Source: Mycolicibacterium porcinum
GTDB taxonomy: Bacteria > Actinomycetota > Actinomycetes > Mycobacteriales > Mycobacteriaceae
Direction of reading: 5' to 3'
DNA: 61,203 nt
Assembly: GCA_001942045.1 (NCBI GenBank)
Contig: MSTD01000037.1
Span: 1-61,203, forward strand
In this document: positions 1 to 6,715 of the stretch, piece after piece
Position numbering within the stretch: the stretch's first letter is position 1
How the letters are laid out: every line of letters begins with the position of its first letter
Notes under the pieces: model-generated
The model's database searches: none
What the model saw: the letters and a program-made list of their open reading frames with translations, nothing else
What the model was told of the DNA's origin: nothing
Made by a program: the position numbers and the translations under genes

Positions 1-372
1 GTTCCGCCGGCCCCGGCGGCACCCGTCGCTCCCGCGCCGGTAGTGGTGCCTCCGGTCATCCCGGCTCCGGCGCCCGTGGCGCCTCCCGTGGGCGCTCCGC
101 CCGCGGCCCCGAGCGCACCGAGCCTGCCCGCGCCACCAAGGTCTGAACCTCCAGCCGCACAGCCACTTTCGGTGCCCGCGATACCGGAGTCATTCCGCAT
201 CGGCTATGCCGACTACCTGCGTGCGGCCAGCACCTCCGATCTTCTGTTCGCGGTGCTTCCCGGCCTCGGCGGCATGGTGTTGATGACGGCGGCCGGTGGT
301 GTGGTCGGCTTCCGCCAGGCCCGGGCCGCACAGACGCTGCCGTCGCCGCAGATTGCCCGATTCCTGCCGTAG
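1..372 (+). CDS. C-terminal part of a proline-rich protein with one membrane segment (cut by window edge)
   Basis: The reading frame is open from base 1, so the true start lies outside the window. The visible 123 residues begin with about 55 residues of Pro/Ala-rich linker. A short conserved-looking stretch (SFRIGYADYLRAAS) and one hydrophobic helix (roughly LLFAVLPGLGGMVLMTAAGG) follow before the stop. This looks like the tail of a mycobacterial cell-envelope protein with a Pro-rich stalk, but I do not recognise the family. It is followed after 6 bases by another membrane-protein gene on the same strand, so the three genes at the left edge probably form one transcript. Confidence 0.6.
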   Translation, partial: VPPAPAAPVAPAPVVVPPVIPAPAPVAPPVGAPPAAPSAPSLPAPPRSEPPAAQPLSVPAIPESFRIGYADYLRAASTSDLLFAVLPGLGGMVLMTAAGGVVGFRQARAAQTLPSPQIARFLP

Positions 373-378
373 CGCGGG

Positions 379-1158
379 ATGCGGGGCGCACACGATCGCA
401 GTAGATCGGCTGCTGTGGTCTATCGGATCGGTCCGCTGGTCTGTGTGTTGGCCGGCGCGGCGGCCACATCGGTAGTCGCGGGATTGCTGATCATGGCAGG
501 TTGGGCGCAAGGGGAACTGACGGGCTCACTGTGGGGCCCGGTGATGGGTCCACTGCTCCTGGCGACCGGGTTCGGGTTCGTCGCCTATCGAGAGGCAACG
601 ACGGCCAAACCCGAGCACGAGGCGCCAGATCCGGTCGACGCCGTTGTCGAGGTACGCAACGCGTTCGGCCTGGTGTTCTGGTTGTCGGCCGCTGTGGCCT
701 TGACGGTCGTTGCGTTCGTGGCGTCCGCTGTGTCGAGGCTGGTTGAGCGGGCCACCCGGCCCGGCGGTACGGACATGGCTGACGTAACCGGTCTCGCCGC
801 CGTCGGTGTGATGCTGATGGCGGCGATGGCCTTGTTCGGGATCGTCTTGATCGCTGTCGCCATACCCATGCGAATCATTCGAGCCCATGGGCGAATTCAC
901 TTCTGGGTGTCTGCGGAGGGGATCGGCTATCCACCGCCATCCGAGGAAGATTCGGGCTTTCGTCGCTGGGACAGCGTTACTTCAGTCCGTCACTCGTCCC
1001 GTGATGCCCGCGGAGTGGTGTACACCCACGAATGGGCCATCCGCGTCACTGATCCGATCTCACGGATCGTGGTGGTCTACCCGGCGGGAGCAACACCGCG
1101 TCCGCGGGCCATCCGTCGGACCATCCAGGATTTGGCGCCGGACGTCGAGGTGGGCTGA
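379..1158 (+). CDS. Uncharacterised integral membrane protein
   Basis: The protein has 259 residues. Hydrophobic segments lie near residues 13-43, 52-69, 94-117 and 135-162, giving about four helices. A soluble tail of about 95 residues follows (HFWVSAEGIGYPPPSEED onwards) and resembles the cytosolic PH-like ends of small actinobacterial membrane proteins. The gene starts 6 bases after the upstream stop and ends directly against the next ATG, which indicates a three-gene operon. I do not recognise the family. Confidence 0.65.
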   Translation: MRGAHDRSRSAAVVYRIGPLVCVLAGAAATSVVAGLLIMAGWAQGELTGSLWGPVMGPLLLATGFGFVAYREATTAKPEHEAPDPVDAVVEVRNAFGLVFWLSAAVALTVVAFVASAVSRLVERATRPGGTDMADVTGLAAVGVMLMAAMALFGIVLIAVAIPMRIIRAHGRIHFWVSAEGIGYPPPSEEDSGFRRWDSVTSVRHSSRDARGVVYTHEWAIRVTDPISRIVVVYPAGATPRPRAIRRTIQDLAPDVEVG

Positions 1159-1494
1159 ATGACCGACAGCAGCAGGAATCCCGTCACCACCGTCGCGGTG
1201 GCCTCCTCGCTCGTCCTGGTGGCGTCGTTCGTGGCGCTCTATCTCGTCGTGAGCAGCGACGCGCTGACATCGAATCTGATGGACGGCCGGTATCCGTCGG
1301 GCAAGGAGGCGATATGGGCTCGAGGCGGGGCGGTGGTCAGCGTCGTGCTCGCGCTCGCCGGATACGGCGGGCTGATCTGGGCCAGAACGAAAGAGAAAAG
1401 CCCGGCCGTGCGGGCGCTGAGCGGACTGTTCGGACTGGCGCTGGTGGCTTACCTGCCTGCCACCCTCTTCGTCTGCGCGACTGCGTTCGGCTGA
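1159..1494 (+). CDS. Small membrane protein
   Basis: The protein has 111 residues and three predicted helices: about 11-31 (VAVASSLVLVASFVALYLVV), 54-75 and 88-108. The ATG follows the stop of the preceding gene with no gap, so translation is probably coupled. It is the last chromosomal gene before the 27-bp att repeat at 1499, and the element boundary lies only 4 bases after its stop codon. No known family is recognised. Confidence 0.6.
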   Translation: MTDSSRNPVTTVAVASSLVLVASFVALYLVVSSDALTSNLMDGRYPSGKEAIWARGGAVVSVVLALAGYGGLIWARTKEKSPAVRALSGLFGLALVAYLPATLFVCATAFG

Positions 1495-1498
1495 GTGC

Positions 1499-1525
1499 GC
1501 GTGGTGCCCTCGGTGAGATTCGAAC
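1499..1525. repeat. att core, left copy (partial tRNA-Leu 3' end)
   Basis: This 27-bp stretch is identical to 5886-5912, which contains the CCA end, the acceptor-stem 3' strand and the T-arm 3' half of the tRNA-Leu gene. After it the sequence diverges at once (AATAG here, TCACA at the right copy). It is therefore the duplicated tRNA 3' fragment left by site-specific integration and has no tRNA function itself. Confidence 0.85.
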
Positions 1526-1647
1526 AATAGAGGGCACCCCGCCGCCACCAGTTCGAACACCCCAAAAACAGGGCATCTACCTGCATGTTTGATGCCACAG
1601 TAGGTCACCACGAGTCACCATGAGCCACCCCACGCCACAGTGGGTTT

Positions 1648-1670
1648 GGCAGTTAAAAAGCAGTTACCCG
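1648..1670 (+). repeat. Arm-type integrase binding repeat, left
   Basis: The site reads GGCAGTTAAA-AAG-CAGTTACCCG and matches 5800-5822 at 21 of 23 positions. Each copy contains two CAGTTA units in the same orientation, 13 bp apart. In the excised circle the two copies would flank the att core, as arm sites do in phage-type attP. The function is inferred from position and repetition. Confidence 0.65.
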
Positions 1671-1733
1671 CTCACCTGTTCGAACCGAACTGAGGATGAG
1701 CCCCACCACCACAGCCACAGAAGGAACACCCCG

Positions 1734-1916
1734 ATGACCCACGACCACAGCGACGAGCGGATTTCGGCCTACATCAACAGGGCACTGGCCCAAGCCCCAC
1801 CGCTCACCCAAGCCCAGCGCGACAAGCTGTCCGCGCTGCTGGCCCCGGCGCGGCGGCGGCTCGCCGAGGAGCGTGCCAAACAGGCCCGCACCGATAGCTC
1901 CGGCGGCGACGCATGA
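1734..1916 (+). CDS. Small element-encoded protein, 60 aa
   Basis: I place the start at the ATG at 1734 (MTHDHSDERISAYINRALAQ) rather than at further upstream codons, because the upstream extension overlaps the arm-type repeat and has no protein-like character. The rest is helical and charged (APPLTQAQRDKLSALLAPAR). Proteins with an APPL-QRD-L--LL pattern are common as small genes of mycobacterial prophages and integrated elements; that is recollection only. The function is unknown. Its stop overlaps the next start (ATGA), the beginning of a chain of overlapping small genes. Confidence 0.65.
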   Translation: MTHDHSDERISAYINRALAQAPPLTQAQRDKLSALLAPARRRLAEERAKQARTDSSGGDA

Positions 1917-2160
1917 ACCCCGACGACTTCGGTGATCTGACCGCCGGGCTCATCGAGCAGCCCAACCGCATGCCCGGACTACTCCGGCAGCGGTGCCTGG
2001 CCGGGCCGAGGCCGCCGGGGTCGAACTCACCGAAACCGAAGACGGCCGCTGGTACGTCACCGACCCGAAATCCGGGCAGACCTACACCGCGCTGGACGTC
2101 ATAGCTCTGTCGCACCTCCTGCGGGAGCGACCCTGGCTGGATGAGCGGGACGAGCGGTGA
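1913..2160 (+). pseudogene. Frameshifted small element gene
   Basis: Translation from the ATG at 1913 gives a plausible start (MNPDDFGDLTAGLIEQPNRM). After about residue 28 that frame turns into Pro/Arg-rich shadow sequence ending near 2104. The frame one base back carries a clearly protein-like second half (GVELTETEDGRWYVTDPKSG, then TYTALDVIALSHLLRERPWL) that stops at 2160 and overlaps the next gene. A single-base deletion between about 1981 and 2010 would explain this. I see no slippery heptamer that would favour programmed frameshifting. A shorter intact product from the GTG at 1993 is the alternative. Confidence 0.55.
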
Positions 2161-2477
2161 GCGCCGCCGAGGCCAGCCGGTGGCCGAGCAGCGTGCCGAC
2201 CCCGCCGGAGGCGATCGAGGAACCCTCAGTGTGGCTGCACCTCGGGGACGGCGCCTGGACGCGGCATTACGTCGCCTGGCGCCGTGAACCCGTCGAGGAG
2301 GTCGTGGTGTCGGTGCTAGGCCACCAGGACCACACCGGCCACATCGACCGCGAGATCACCGTCGAGACTGGGCCGGACGGTGGCCTGGACGCCGGGCAGG
2401 CCCGCGCGGTGGCGGCAGCGTTGATCGAGGCCGCGACCGAGGTCGAGCGATTGGCCATCCAGCAGGAGGCACCGTGA
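2157..2477 (+). CDS. Small element-encoded protein, 106 aa
   Basis: The GTG start overlaps the preceding stop by 4 bases (GTGA). The protein is acidic, with a central beta-like segment (VWLHLGDGAWTRHYVAWRRE) and a C-terminal helix (QARAVAAALIEAATEVERLA). It has no membrane segment or catalytic motif that I recognise. It is part of the translationally coupled run 1734-2704, typical of compact phage-like elements. Confidence 0.6.
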   Translation: MSAAEASRWPSSVPTPPEAIEEPSVWLHLGDGAWTRHYVAWRREPVEEVVVSVLGHQDHTGHIDREITVETGPDGGLDAGQARAVAAALIEAATEVERLAIQQEAP

Positions 2478-2704
2478 TGCTAGATGCCATGTGCCGCACC
2501 GACTTTGCTACCGAGTTTGCCGCCGAACGGGAGATTGTTGCCCGCTACGATGCCGGCGACACCACGGTGACGATCGATGCCTACGACGAGGCGATCGAGG
2601 TCCTCGCGGAGGCCGGTCTCCTCCAAATGTCGGTGGGTGCTGGCAGCATCCCCGTGTGTGGTCGACATCGCGGTGACGAGCAGGACTATCGCGCTAGGCG
2701 ATGA
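2474..2704 (+). CDS. Small element-encoded protein, 76 aa
   Basis: The gene opens at a GTG overlapping the previous stop (GTGATG, so the ATG at 2477 is equally possible). The first 50 residues look like a real acidic helical protein (FATEFAAEREIVARYDAGDT, EAIEVLAEAGLLQ). The last 25 residues become Arg-rich and low quality, so the natural C-terminus may have been lost. No family is recognised. Confidence 0.4.
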   Translation: MMLDAMCRTDFATEFAAEREIVARYDAGDTTVTIDAYDEAIEVLAEAGLLQMSVGAGSIPVCGRHRGDEQDYRARR

Positions 2705-2782
2705 TCGGGCGCGGGATTCGCGAGATGGCCCTGCTGACCACACACACCTAGCGCGGCTGGCCGTTGGGCGAGTTGGCTGGGG

Positions 2783-3076
2783 TTAGTCGATGTGCCCGCT
2801 GGGCTGGCCGAGGGGCAGCAGTGGAGGCGTGGCGGGGTTGTAGATGAAGCAGTTGCCGGTGGCGGGCACGTAGCCGCTGTTGCGTCCGCTGCCGTAGATG
2901 AATCCTTCGTTTCGGAAGCAGCGTTTCCAGGTGCCGTCGCCGGTGATGGGTCCGTCGCACATGGTGGTGGGGCCGTCGATTGTGCAGCCCGCTGAGGCTG
3001 CCGGGGCGGTGGCTACGGCGATGGAGGCTGCCGCGATGGCAGCGGCGCGTGCAAGCAAAACAGGTTTGATGGTCAT
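2783..3076 (-). CDS. Small secreted protein with Cys-containing CDGP motif
   Basis: The start is set at the ATG at 3076, giving MTIKPVLLARAAAIAAASIA, a clean Sec signal peptide cleaved after about PAASA. The mature 65 residues contain four cysteines (GCTIDGPTTMCDGPITGDGT, RCF, NCF) and end in a Pro/Leu-rich tail. Small exported proteins with a CDGP...DGTW.RC pattern are common in mycobacteria and mycobacterial elements; their function is unknown. It is the only signal-peptide gene on the minus strand of the element and would be a cargo gene rather than a mobility gene. Confidence 0.65.
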   Translation of the reverse strand: MTIKPVLLARAAAIAAASIAVATAPAASAGCTIDGPTTMCDGPITGDGTWKRCFRNEGFIYGSGRNSGYVPATGNCFIYNPATPPLLPLGQPSGHID

Positions 3077-3189
3077 CCGAGCAGTCGCTTCAGGCAAATG
3101 TACTGGTAGGGGATGCTGGTGTGGGCCTGTCGGGCCGGGCTTCAGCAAACTTATTCTAGCGGACTATAAGTCGAGTTATGCTCCGGTGC

Positions 3190-3209
3190 CTGTGATAAAT
3201 CCATCACAG
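3190..3209. promoter_or_regulatory. 20-bp dyad between divergent element genes
   Basis: CTGTGAT-AAATCC-ATCACAG is a perfect 7-bp inverted repeat. It lies in the AT-richer stretch 3077-3396, which otherwise holds no gene and separates the minus-strand secreted protein from the plus-strand 58-aa gene. It would suit a dimeric repressor. The TGTGA/TCACA halves are 8 bp apart, not the 6 bp of a CRP site. Confidence 0.4.
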
Positions 3210-3396
3210 CTAGCAGCAATGGCGTCCGCTCGGCGAAAGTTGCTGCCCGAGGCTCATTCATGCCCTAGTGTCGGGGGCGCTTGCGCGCCCGATCCGCGTG
3301 GTGTCCTGATTTTCCGGGGCGAGGCATGGCGTGGTTTGGCCACCGATCGACAGGGGGTGGCCGCGTTAGACATGCCAATTTGCACGGAGGACATCA

Positions 3397-3573
3397 ATGA
3401 ATATTCAGGTGATCACACACACTGACGACTGCATCCACGCGCCGCTCTACAGCGGTGAAGCAGAATGCGAACCCGTTCGCGGAGTGTGGATGCAGCCACC
3501 AGGTTTCGAGGTCGATGAGGCCCGCGATCACCTCGGTGACGACGCGCCGTGGTGCGCTGTGGTCGCCCGCTAG
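3397..3573 (+). CDS. Small acidic protein, 58 aa
   Basis: The ORF starts at ATG 3397, with GGAGG 6 bases upstream (the GGAGGACATCA leader). It encodes MNIQVITHTDDCIHAPLYSG followed by EAECEPVRGVWMQPPGFEVD and an acidic end, with three cysteines. The good ribosome binding site and protein-like composition argue that it is translated. It is too short for most gene finders. A terminator-like hairpin follows at 3712. The family and function are unknown. Confidence 0.5.
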   Translation: MNIQVITHTDDCIHAPLYSGEAECEPVRGVWMQPPGFEVDEARDHLGDDAPWCAVVAR

Positions 3574-3646
3574 CCGACGAACTGGCGGTCTCCGAGTAGG
3601 CGGACTTGTCGGTGGCGGCCTGTACGGTCGCAAGCACCTGGTCGGG

Positions 3647-3691
3647 TTAGCACCCGCTGGGTGTCAGGGTGATCGCTTGGAAGGCGTTCAT
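3647..3691 (-). CDS. Possible 14-aa peptide with strong Shine-Dalgarno
   Basis: On the minus strand an AAGGAGGT sequence (3706-3699) sits 4-7 bases before GTG-ATG and reads MNAFQAITLTPSGC-stop. The ribosome site is among the strongest in the window, but the frame stops after 14 codons. It could be a real small Cys-ended peptide, a leader peptide, or the surviving head of a deleted gene. Nothing convincing is encoded downstream on that strand. Confidence 0.3.
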   Translation of the reverse strand: MNAFQAITLTPSGC

Positions 3692-3711
3692 CACTCTGAC
3701 CTCCTTGGTTG

Positions 3712-3764
3712 TGCCCCGGGTACGGGGGAGGCTGGTCCCTCCCGAACCCGGGGCACTCCTTTTT
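3712..3764 (+). terminator. Rho-independent terminator-like hairpin
   Basis: A long GC-rich stem (TGCCCCGGGT... pairing with ...ACCCGGGGCA, about 18 pairs with one or two mismatches and a 5-base loop) ends at 3755 and is followed by a run of five T at 3760-3764 on the plus strand. It would end plus-strand transcription from the 58-aa gene. On the minus strand the same hairpin lies in the leader of the 14-aa peptide. Confidence 0.6.
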
Positions 3765-3821
3765 GCATCCATTCCAGGGATTCCGCCGAAATTTCGTAGC
3801 GCGCTGTCATACGGTCGGGAT

Positions 3822-4289
3822 ATGCGGTTCATGTTGACGATGGCCGCGCTCACCGCCGCCGCCATCACTCTCACCGGCTGCGCCGGCCACGAACCCGCGC
3901 CCCCACCGCCCGCGCCCAGCAGCACCCAGCCCGCCAACGACACCCCCGTCGCATGGGCCGACAAAACCGCCCCCATCATCAGCAACCTCGGCGACGACCT
4001 TGGCCTGCTCGGCCACCTCTTCAACACCACCCGCGACCGCAACCTGCTGCACACCGCGTGCCGGCACATCCACTACGACACCACCCGGCTGCGCAACCGA
4101 CTGCCGGCCCCCGACGACCAGATCACCCACCACAGCGCCATCGCCACCGACCAATTCAAGCAGCTCACCGACCAATGCCTTGCGGCCAACACCGTGACCA
4201 AAACCCTCGCGGACCAACTCACCGCCACCGCCGACGTTGGTGTCACCGAGGCCCGCGCCGCCATCGACCGCGCCCGCAGCCTCAAATAG
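3822..4289 (+). CDS. Putative lipoprotein
   Basis: The start at ATG 3822 gives MRFMLTMAALTAAAITLTGC, a short signal peptide with a lipobox (LTGC, Cys20). A Pro-rich linker follows (HEPAPPPPAPSSTQ), then a helical domain of about 110 residues containing two cysteines (HTACRH, DQCLAA). The gene is unusually C-rich on the coding strand. It precedes the coiled-coil membrane gene by 8 bases, so the two are probably co-transcribed and could act together at the envelope. The family is not recognised. Confidence 0.65.
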   Translation: MRFMLTMAALTAAAITLTGCAGHEPAPPPPAPSSTQPANDTPVAWADKTAPIISNLGDDLGLLGHLFNTTRDRNLLHTACRHIHYDTTRLRNRLPAPDDQITHHSAIATDQFKQLTDQCLAANTVTKTLADQLTATADVGVTEARAAIDRARSLK

Positions 4290-4297
4290 GTAGGCCC

Positions 4298-4939
4298 ATG
4301 ACGGACGAGCAGGTGGCCAAACATCAGTGGAGGTTCACGCTGGCCCTCGCTCTCGTCGTGCTTGCTGCCCTGTCCGTCGCCGCCCTCGCTGTCGAGTCCC
4401 CGGATCGCCGTTGGTGGGCCACCACACTGCAACTCGTCGGCGCCATCATCGCCGCCGCTGGGTTCGCCAATGCCTACCTGAGCGCACGCTATGGCCGGTC
4501 GTTGTGGGATCTGATCGTTGTGGGCGGCACACTCTTTGGAAAGCTGTGGCGCCGGCTCTTCAGTAAGCACATACCCGATGTGAGACAGCCGGGGGCCGCG
4601 GTAGTAACCGTCACGGGCGGCACCCCAGGAGGGGGAGCCACCTACAAGTTTGCGTTCAACCCCGACGAGCCGGTTGATGAGCTGCTCCGCCGCATCGCGG
4701 ACTTCATCAACGCCATTGGTGCCAAAATCCCTGCCCTCGATAAGCAGATCGAGGACCTCAACAGACGCATTGATGAGGTGGCCACGCACTCCCAGGAGGC
4801 CGCCGACAACGCGATCAGGCATATCCAAACCGAGATCGCCGCCTTGTCCGACCGACTCGACCGCAAGCAGGTGCTCGACCTTCGGTGGGCGATCGGGGGT
4901 TTGGCCATCACCGTGATCGGCATCGCCCTGAGCTACTGA
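4298..4939 (+). CDS. Membrane protein with central coiled coil, 213 aa
   Basis: The ATG at 4298 gives MTDEQVAKHQWRFTLALALV. Helices lie near residues 13-32 and 43-62, and one closes the protein (GGLAITVIGIALSY). Between them is a beta-like stretch and then a long heptad-rich helix (LDKQIEDLNRRIDEVATHSQ, IQTEIAALSDRLDRKQ). The plan suggests a membrane-anchored oligomer, but no family is recognised. The integrase remnant follows directly after the stop with its start missing, so the junction at 4939 is probably a deletion point. Confidence 0.65.
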   Translation: MTDEQVAKHQWRFTLALALVVLAALSVAALAVESPDRRWWATTLQLVGAIIAAAGFANAYLSARYGRSLWDLIVVGGTLFGKLWRRLFSKHIPDVRQPGAAVVTVTGGTPGGGATYKFAFNPDEPVDELLRRIADFINAIGAKIPALDKQIEDLNRRIDEVATHSQEAADNAIRHIQTEIAALSDRLDRKQVLDLRWAIGGLAITVIGIALSY

Positions 4940-5808
4940 CCGTCGGCCAGCCGCGCTCTCGCGTCCACGTCGAACCACGTTGGGGCACTGTCCGATTGGC
5001 CGACCTGCGACACAGCAGCATCGCCTCATGGCTGGCCCAGATGACCAAGAACGGTAGCGGGCCGGTCACCGTGATCAGGGCACACTCGGTGCTGGCCGGG
5101 TTGTTGGATGACGCTGTGCGGGATCGTCGCCTGCTCACCAACCCCGCCCGGAACGGCATGAAGCTGCCCCGCAAGACCAAACGCGAGCACCCCTACCTCA
5201 GCGACCCACAGGTGTGGGCGCTGGCCAACGAGGCTGCACCGGACAAGGCGGCGATCATCCTGACGCTCGCCTACACCGGGCTGAGATGGGGCGAGTTGGC
5301 TGGGCTGCATGTCGAGGATGTGGACATGCTGCGCCGCCGGCTCCACGTCCGGCGCAACGCCGTGAACGTCGGCGGTGTGGTCCAGCTCGGCACCCCGAAA
5401 ACCCATGAGCGTCGCTCGGTGCCGTTCCCGAAGTTCCTGGCCGAACCGCTGGCCGCCGCCTGCGAGGGCAAGGGCCGCGACGACATCGTGTTCCCGGCTG
5501 CCGGCGGCGGCTACGCCAAGAGCCCGGGCGCCAAGACGTGGTTCGACGGGGCGGTGAGCCGCTGCAAGAAGGCCACACCGGGCTTCCCTCGCATCACGCC
5601 CCACGACCTCCGCCACACCGCTGCCAGCCTCGCGGTCAGCGCGGGGGCCAACGTGAAGGCAGTCCAGAAGATGCTCGGGCACGCATCGGCCTCGATGACC
5701 CTCGATGTGTACGCCGACCTATTCGACCGCGACGCCGAAGCCGTGGCCGACGCCCACGACGACTGCCTCGCCGACAGCGGGCTCCGATTACTGACCGCTG
5801 GCAGTTAA
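4939..5808 (+). pseudogene. Tyrosine integrase, 5'-truncated
   Basis: The frame carries a full catalytic domain: Arg in TGLRWGEL, the HDLRH box, GHASA and the nucleophile Tyr in LDVYADLF. Upstream only the end of the core-binding domain remains (SRVHVEPRWGTVRLADLRHS). Actinophage-type integrases are usually 370-400 residues; here about 285 can be accounted for, and the N-terminal arm-binding domain is absent. No start codon with a ribosome site occurs at the junction. The in-frame ATGs at 4885 and 5041 lie inside the upstream gene and inside the conserved domain. The stop codon lies within the right arm-type repeat. Catalysis may survive but arm binding should not. Confidence 0.75.
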
Positions 5809-5822
5809 ACCGCAGTTACCCG
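5800..5822 (+). repeat. Arm-type integrase binding repeat, right
   Basis: GGCAGTTAAA-CCG-CAGTTACCCG matches 1648-1670 at 21 of 23 positions in the same orientation. It overlaps the integrase stop codon and lies 63 bp from the right att core, against 122 bp for the left copy. Two such sites flanking the core in the circular form fit arm-type sites. Confidence 0.65.
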
Positions 5823-5885
5823 GATGCGAGGAGTTCGAGAATCAAGGAATGCTAGGCGTTTGACCTGCGGATTCAGAAAAATCCA

Positions 5886-5912
5886 GCGTGGTGCCCTCGG
5901 TGAGATTCGAAC
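5886..5912. repeat. att core, right copy (inside tRNA-Leu)
   Basis: This 27-bp stretch is identical to 1499-1525. It covers the 3' CCA, the acceptor-stem 3' strand and the 3' half of the T-arm of the tRNA-Leu gene, so integration leaves the tRNA intact. Confidence 0.85.
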
Positions 5913-5965
5913 TCACACTGTACGGGTTTTGAATCCGTTTCCTCTGCCAGTTGGGATACGAGGGC
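5889..5965 (-). tRNA. tRNA-Leu (anticodon CAA)
   Basis: The minus strand folds as a tRNA. The acceptor stem is GCCCTCG/CGAGGGC, with a D-arm containing AACTGGCAGA, anticodon loop TTCAAAA (anticodon CAA, codon UUG) and T-arm GTGAG-TTCGAAT-CTCAC. Discriminator A and an encoded CCA follow. The total is 77 bases. The variable region is only 5 bases (ACAGT), whereas tRNA-Leu normally has a long class II variable arm, and there is an A-C mismatch at the base of the anticodon loop. It is the integration target of the element at 1499-5912. Confidence 0.85.
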
Positions 5966-6048
5966 GTCCCGATCTGTACTGCGGCCTACCACCATAGAGG
6001 ATGGCCCCGCAGTCGCCGAACGGCGGGCTCCACGACACAATGTCTCCC

Positions 6049-6675
6049 ATGACCGGGTCACCGAAAGACGCTGACAGCCCCCGCCGCGTGCTCATCGCCG
6101 AGGACGAGGCGCTCATCCGCCTGGACCTCGCGGAGATGCTTCGCGAGGAGGGATACGAGGTCGTCGGGGAGGCCGGTGACGGTCAGGAGGCCGTGGAGCT
6201 CGCCGAATCGCTGCGCCCGGACCTGGTCATCATGGACGTCAAGATGCCCCGCCGCGACGGCATCGACGCCGCCTCTGAGATCGCCAGCAAGCGCATCGCC
6301 CCGATCGTCATCCTGACCGCGTTCAGCCAGCGGGAGCTGGTCGAGCGAGCCCGCGATGCGGGGGCGATGGCGTACCTGGTCAAGCCGTTCAGCATCACCG
6401 ACCTCGTACCGGCCATCGAGGTGGCGGTCAGCCGGTTCAGTGAGATCGCCGCGCTGGAAAACGAAGTGGCATCGCTGGGGGATCGGCTGGAGACCCGCAA
6501 GCTCGTCGAGCGAGCCAAAGGTTTGCTGCAGAGCAAGCACCAGATGACCGAGCCCGAGGCGTTCAAGTGGATTCAGCGGGCCGCCATGGACCGCCGCACC
6601 ACGATGAAACGGGTGGCAGAGGTGGTGCTGGAAACCCTCGAGGATTCCGGGGAATCGCCGGCTCAAGAAAACTGA
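6049..6675 (+). CDS. pdtaR: ANTAR-domain response regulator PdtaR
   Basis: The protein has 208 residues: an N-terminal receiver (acidic pair Glu18/Asp19, phospho-acceptor Asp63 in VIMDVKMP, Lys in YLVKPF) and a C-terminal ANTAR RNA-binding domain (ETRKLVERAKGLL, MTEPEAFKWIQRAAMDRRTT). The sequence is very close to what I recall of Rv1626. PdtaR is phosphorylated by the orphan-encoded kinase PdtaS and acts by binding nascent RNA. The start is chosen to match the MTG... N-terminus of homologues; an ATG three codons upstream (6040) is also possible. The kinase is not in this window, as expected. Confidence 0.93.
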   Translation: MTGSPKDADSPRRVLIAEDEALIRLDLAEMLREEGYEVVGEAGDGQEAVELAESLRPDLVIMDVKMPRRDGIDAASEIASKRIAPIVILTAFSQRELVERARDAGAMAYLVKPFSITDLVPAIEVAVSRFSEIAALENEVASLGDRLETRKLVERAKGLLQSKHQMTEPEAFKWIQRAAMDRRTTMKRVAEVVLETLEDSGESPAQEN

Positions 6676-6681
6676 TCGGCG

Positions 6682-6715
6682 GGCCCGGTTGTTAATTGTG
6701 GGTTTCCACCGGGCC
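6682..6715 (+). terminator. Possible terminator after pdtaR
   Basis: GGCCCGGT (6682-6689 region) and ACCGGGCC (6708-6715) form an 8-bp perfect inverted repeat with an 18-base loop, 6 bases after the pdtaR stop. No T-run follows, so this is a weak call. Confidence 0.35.

Larger units (their letters stand above)
1499..5912. mobile_element. Integrative element (probably defective) in the 3' end of tRNA-Leu(CAA)
   Basis: The two ends carry a perfect 27-bp direct repeat (1499-1525 and 5886-5912). The right copy overlaps the 3' end and T-arm of an intact tRNA-Leu gene, which is the classic attachment site of tyrosine integrases. A tyrosine integrase gene ends 78 bp from the right repeat and points toward it. 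Just inside each end sits a copy of a 23-bp repeat that fits an arm-type integrase site. The cargo between is a tight run of small genes followed by secreted, lipoprotein and membrane genes. No excisionase, capsid, relaxase or replication gene was found. The integrase has lost its N-terminal part, so the element appears to be a remnant. Confidence 0.85.

Noticed and set aside
1501..1541. Second tRNA gene at the left end of the element
   Set aside because: Only the 3' 27 bp of tRNA-Leu is present; the rest does not fold, so it is an att duplicate.
1981..2010. Programmed -1 frameshift in the element gene
   Set aside because: The shift direction fits, but no X-XXY-YYZ slippery heptamer or pseudoknot-like structure is visible; a decay mutation is simpler.
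3191..3208. CRP-like site TGTGA...TCACA in the element
   Set aside because: The half-sites are 8 bp apart rather than 6, so it is kept only as a generic dyad.
3454..3799. 114-codon plus-strand frame across 3455-3799
   Set aside because: It overlaps the well-led 58-aa gene and runs through the terminator hairpin; composition is not protein-like.
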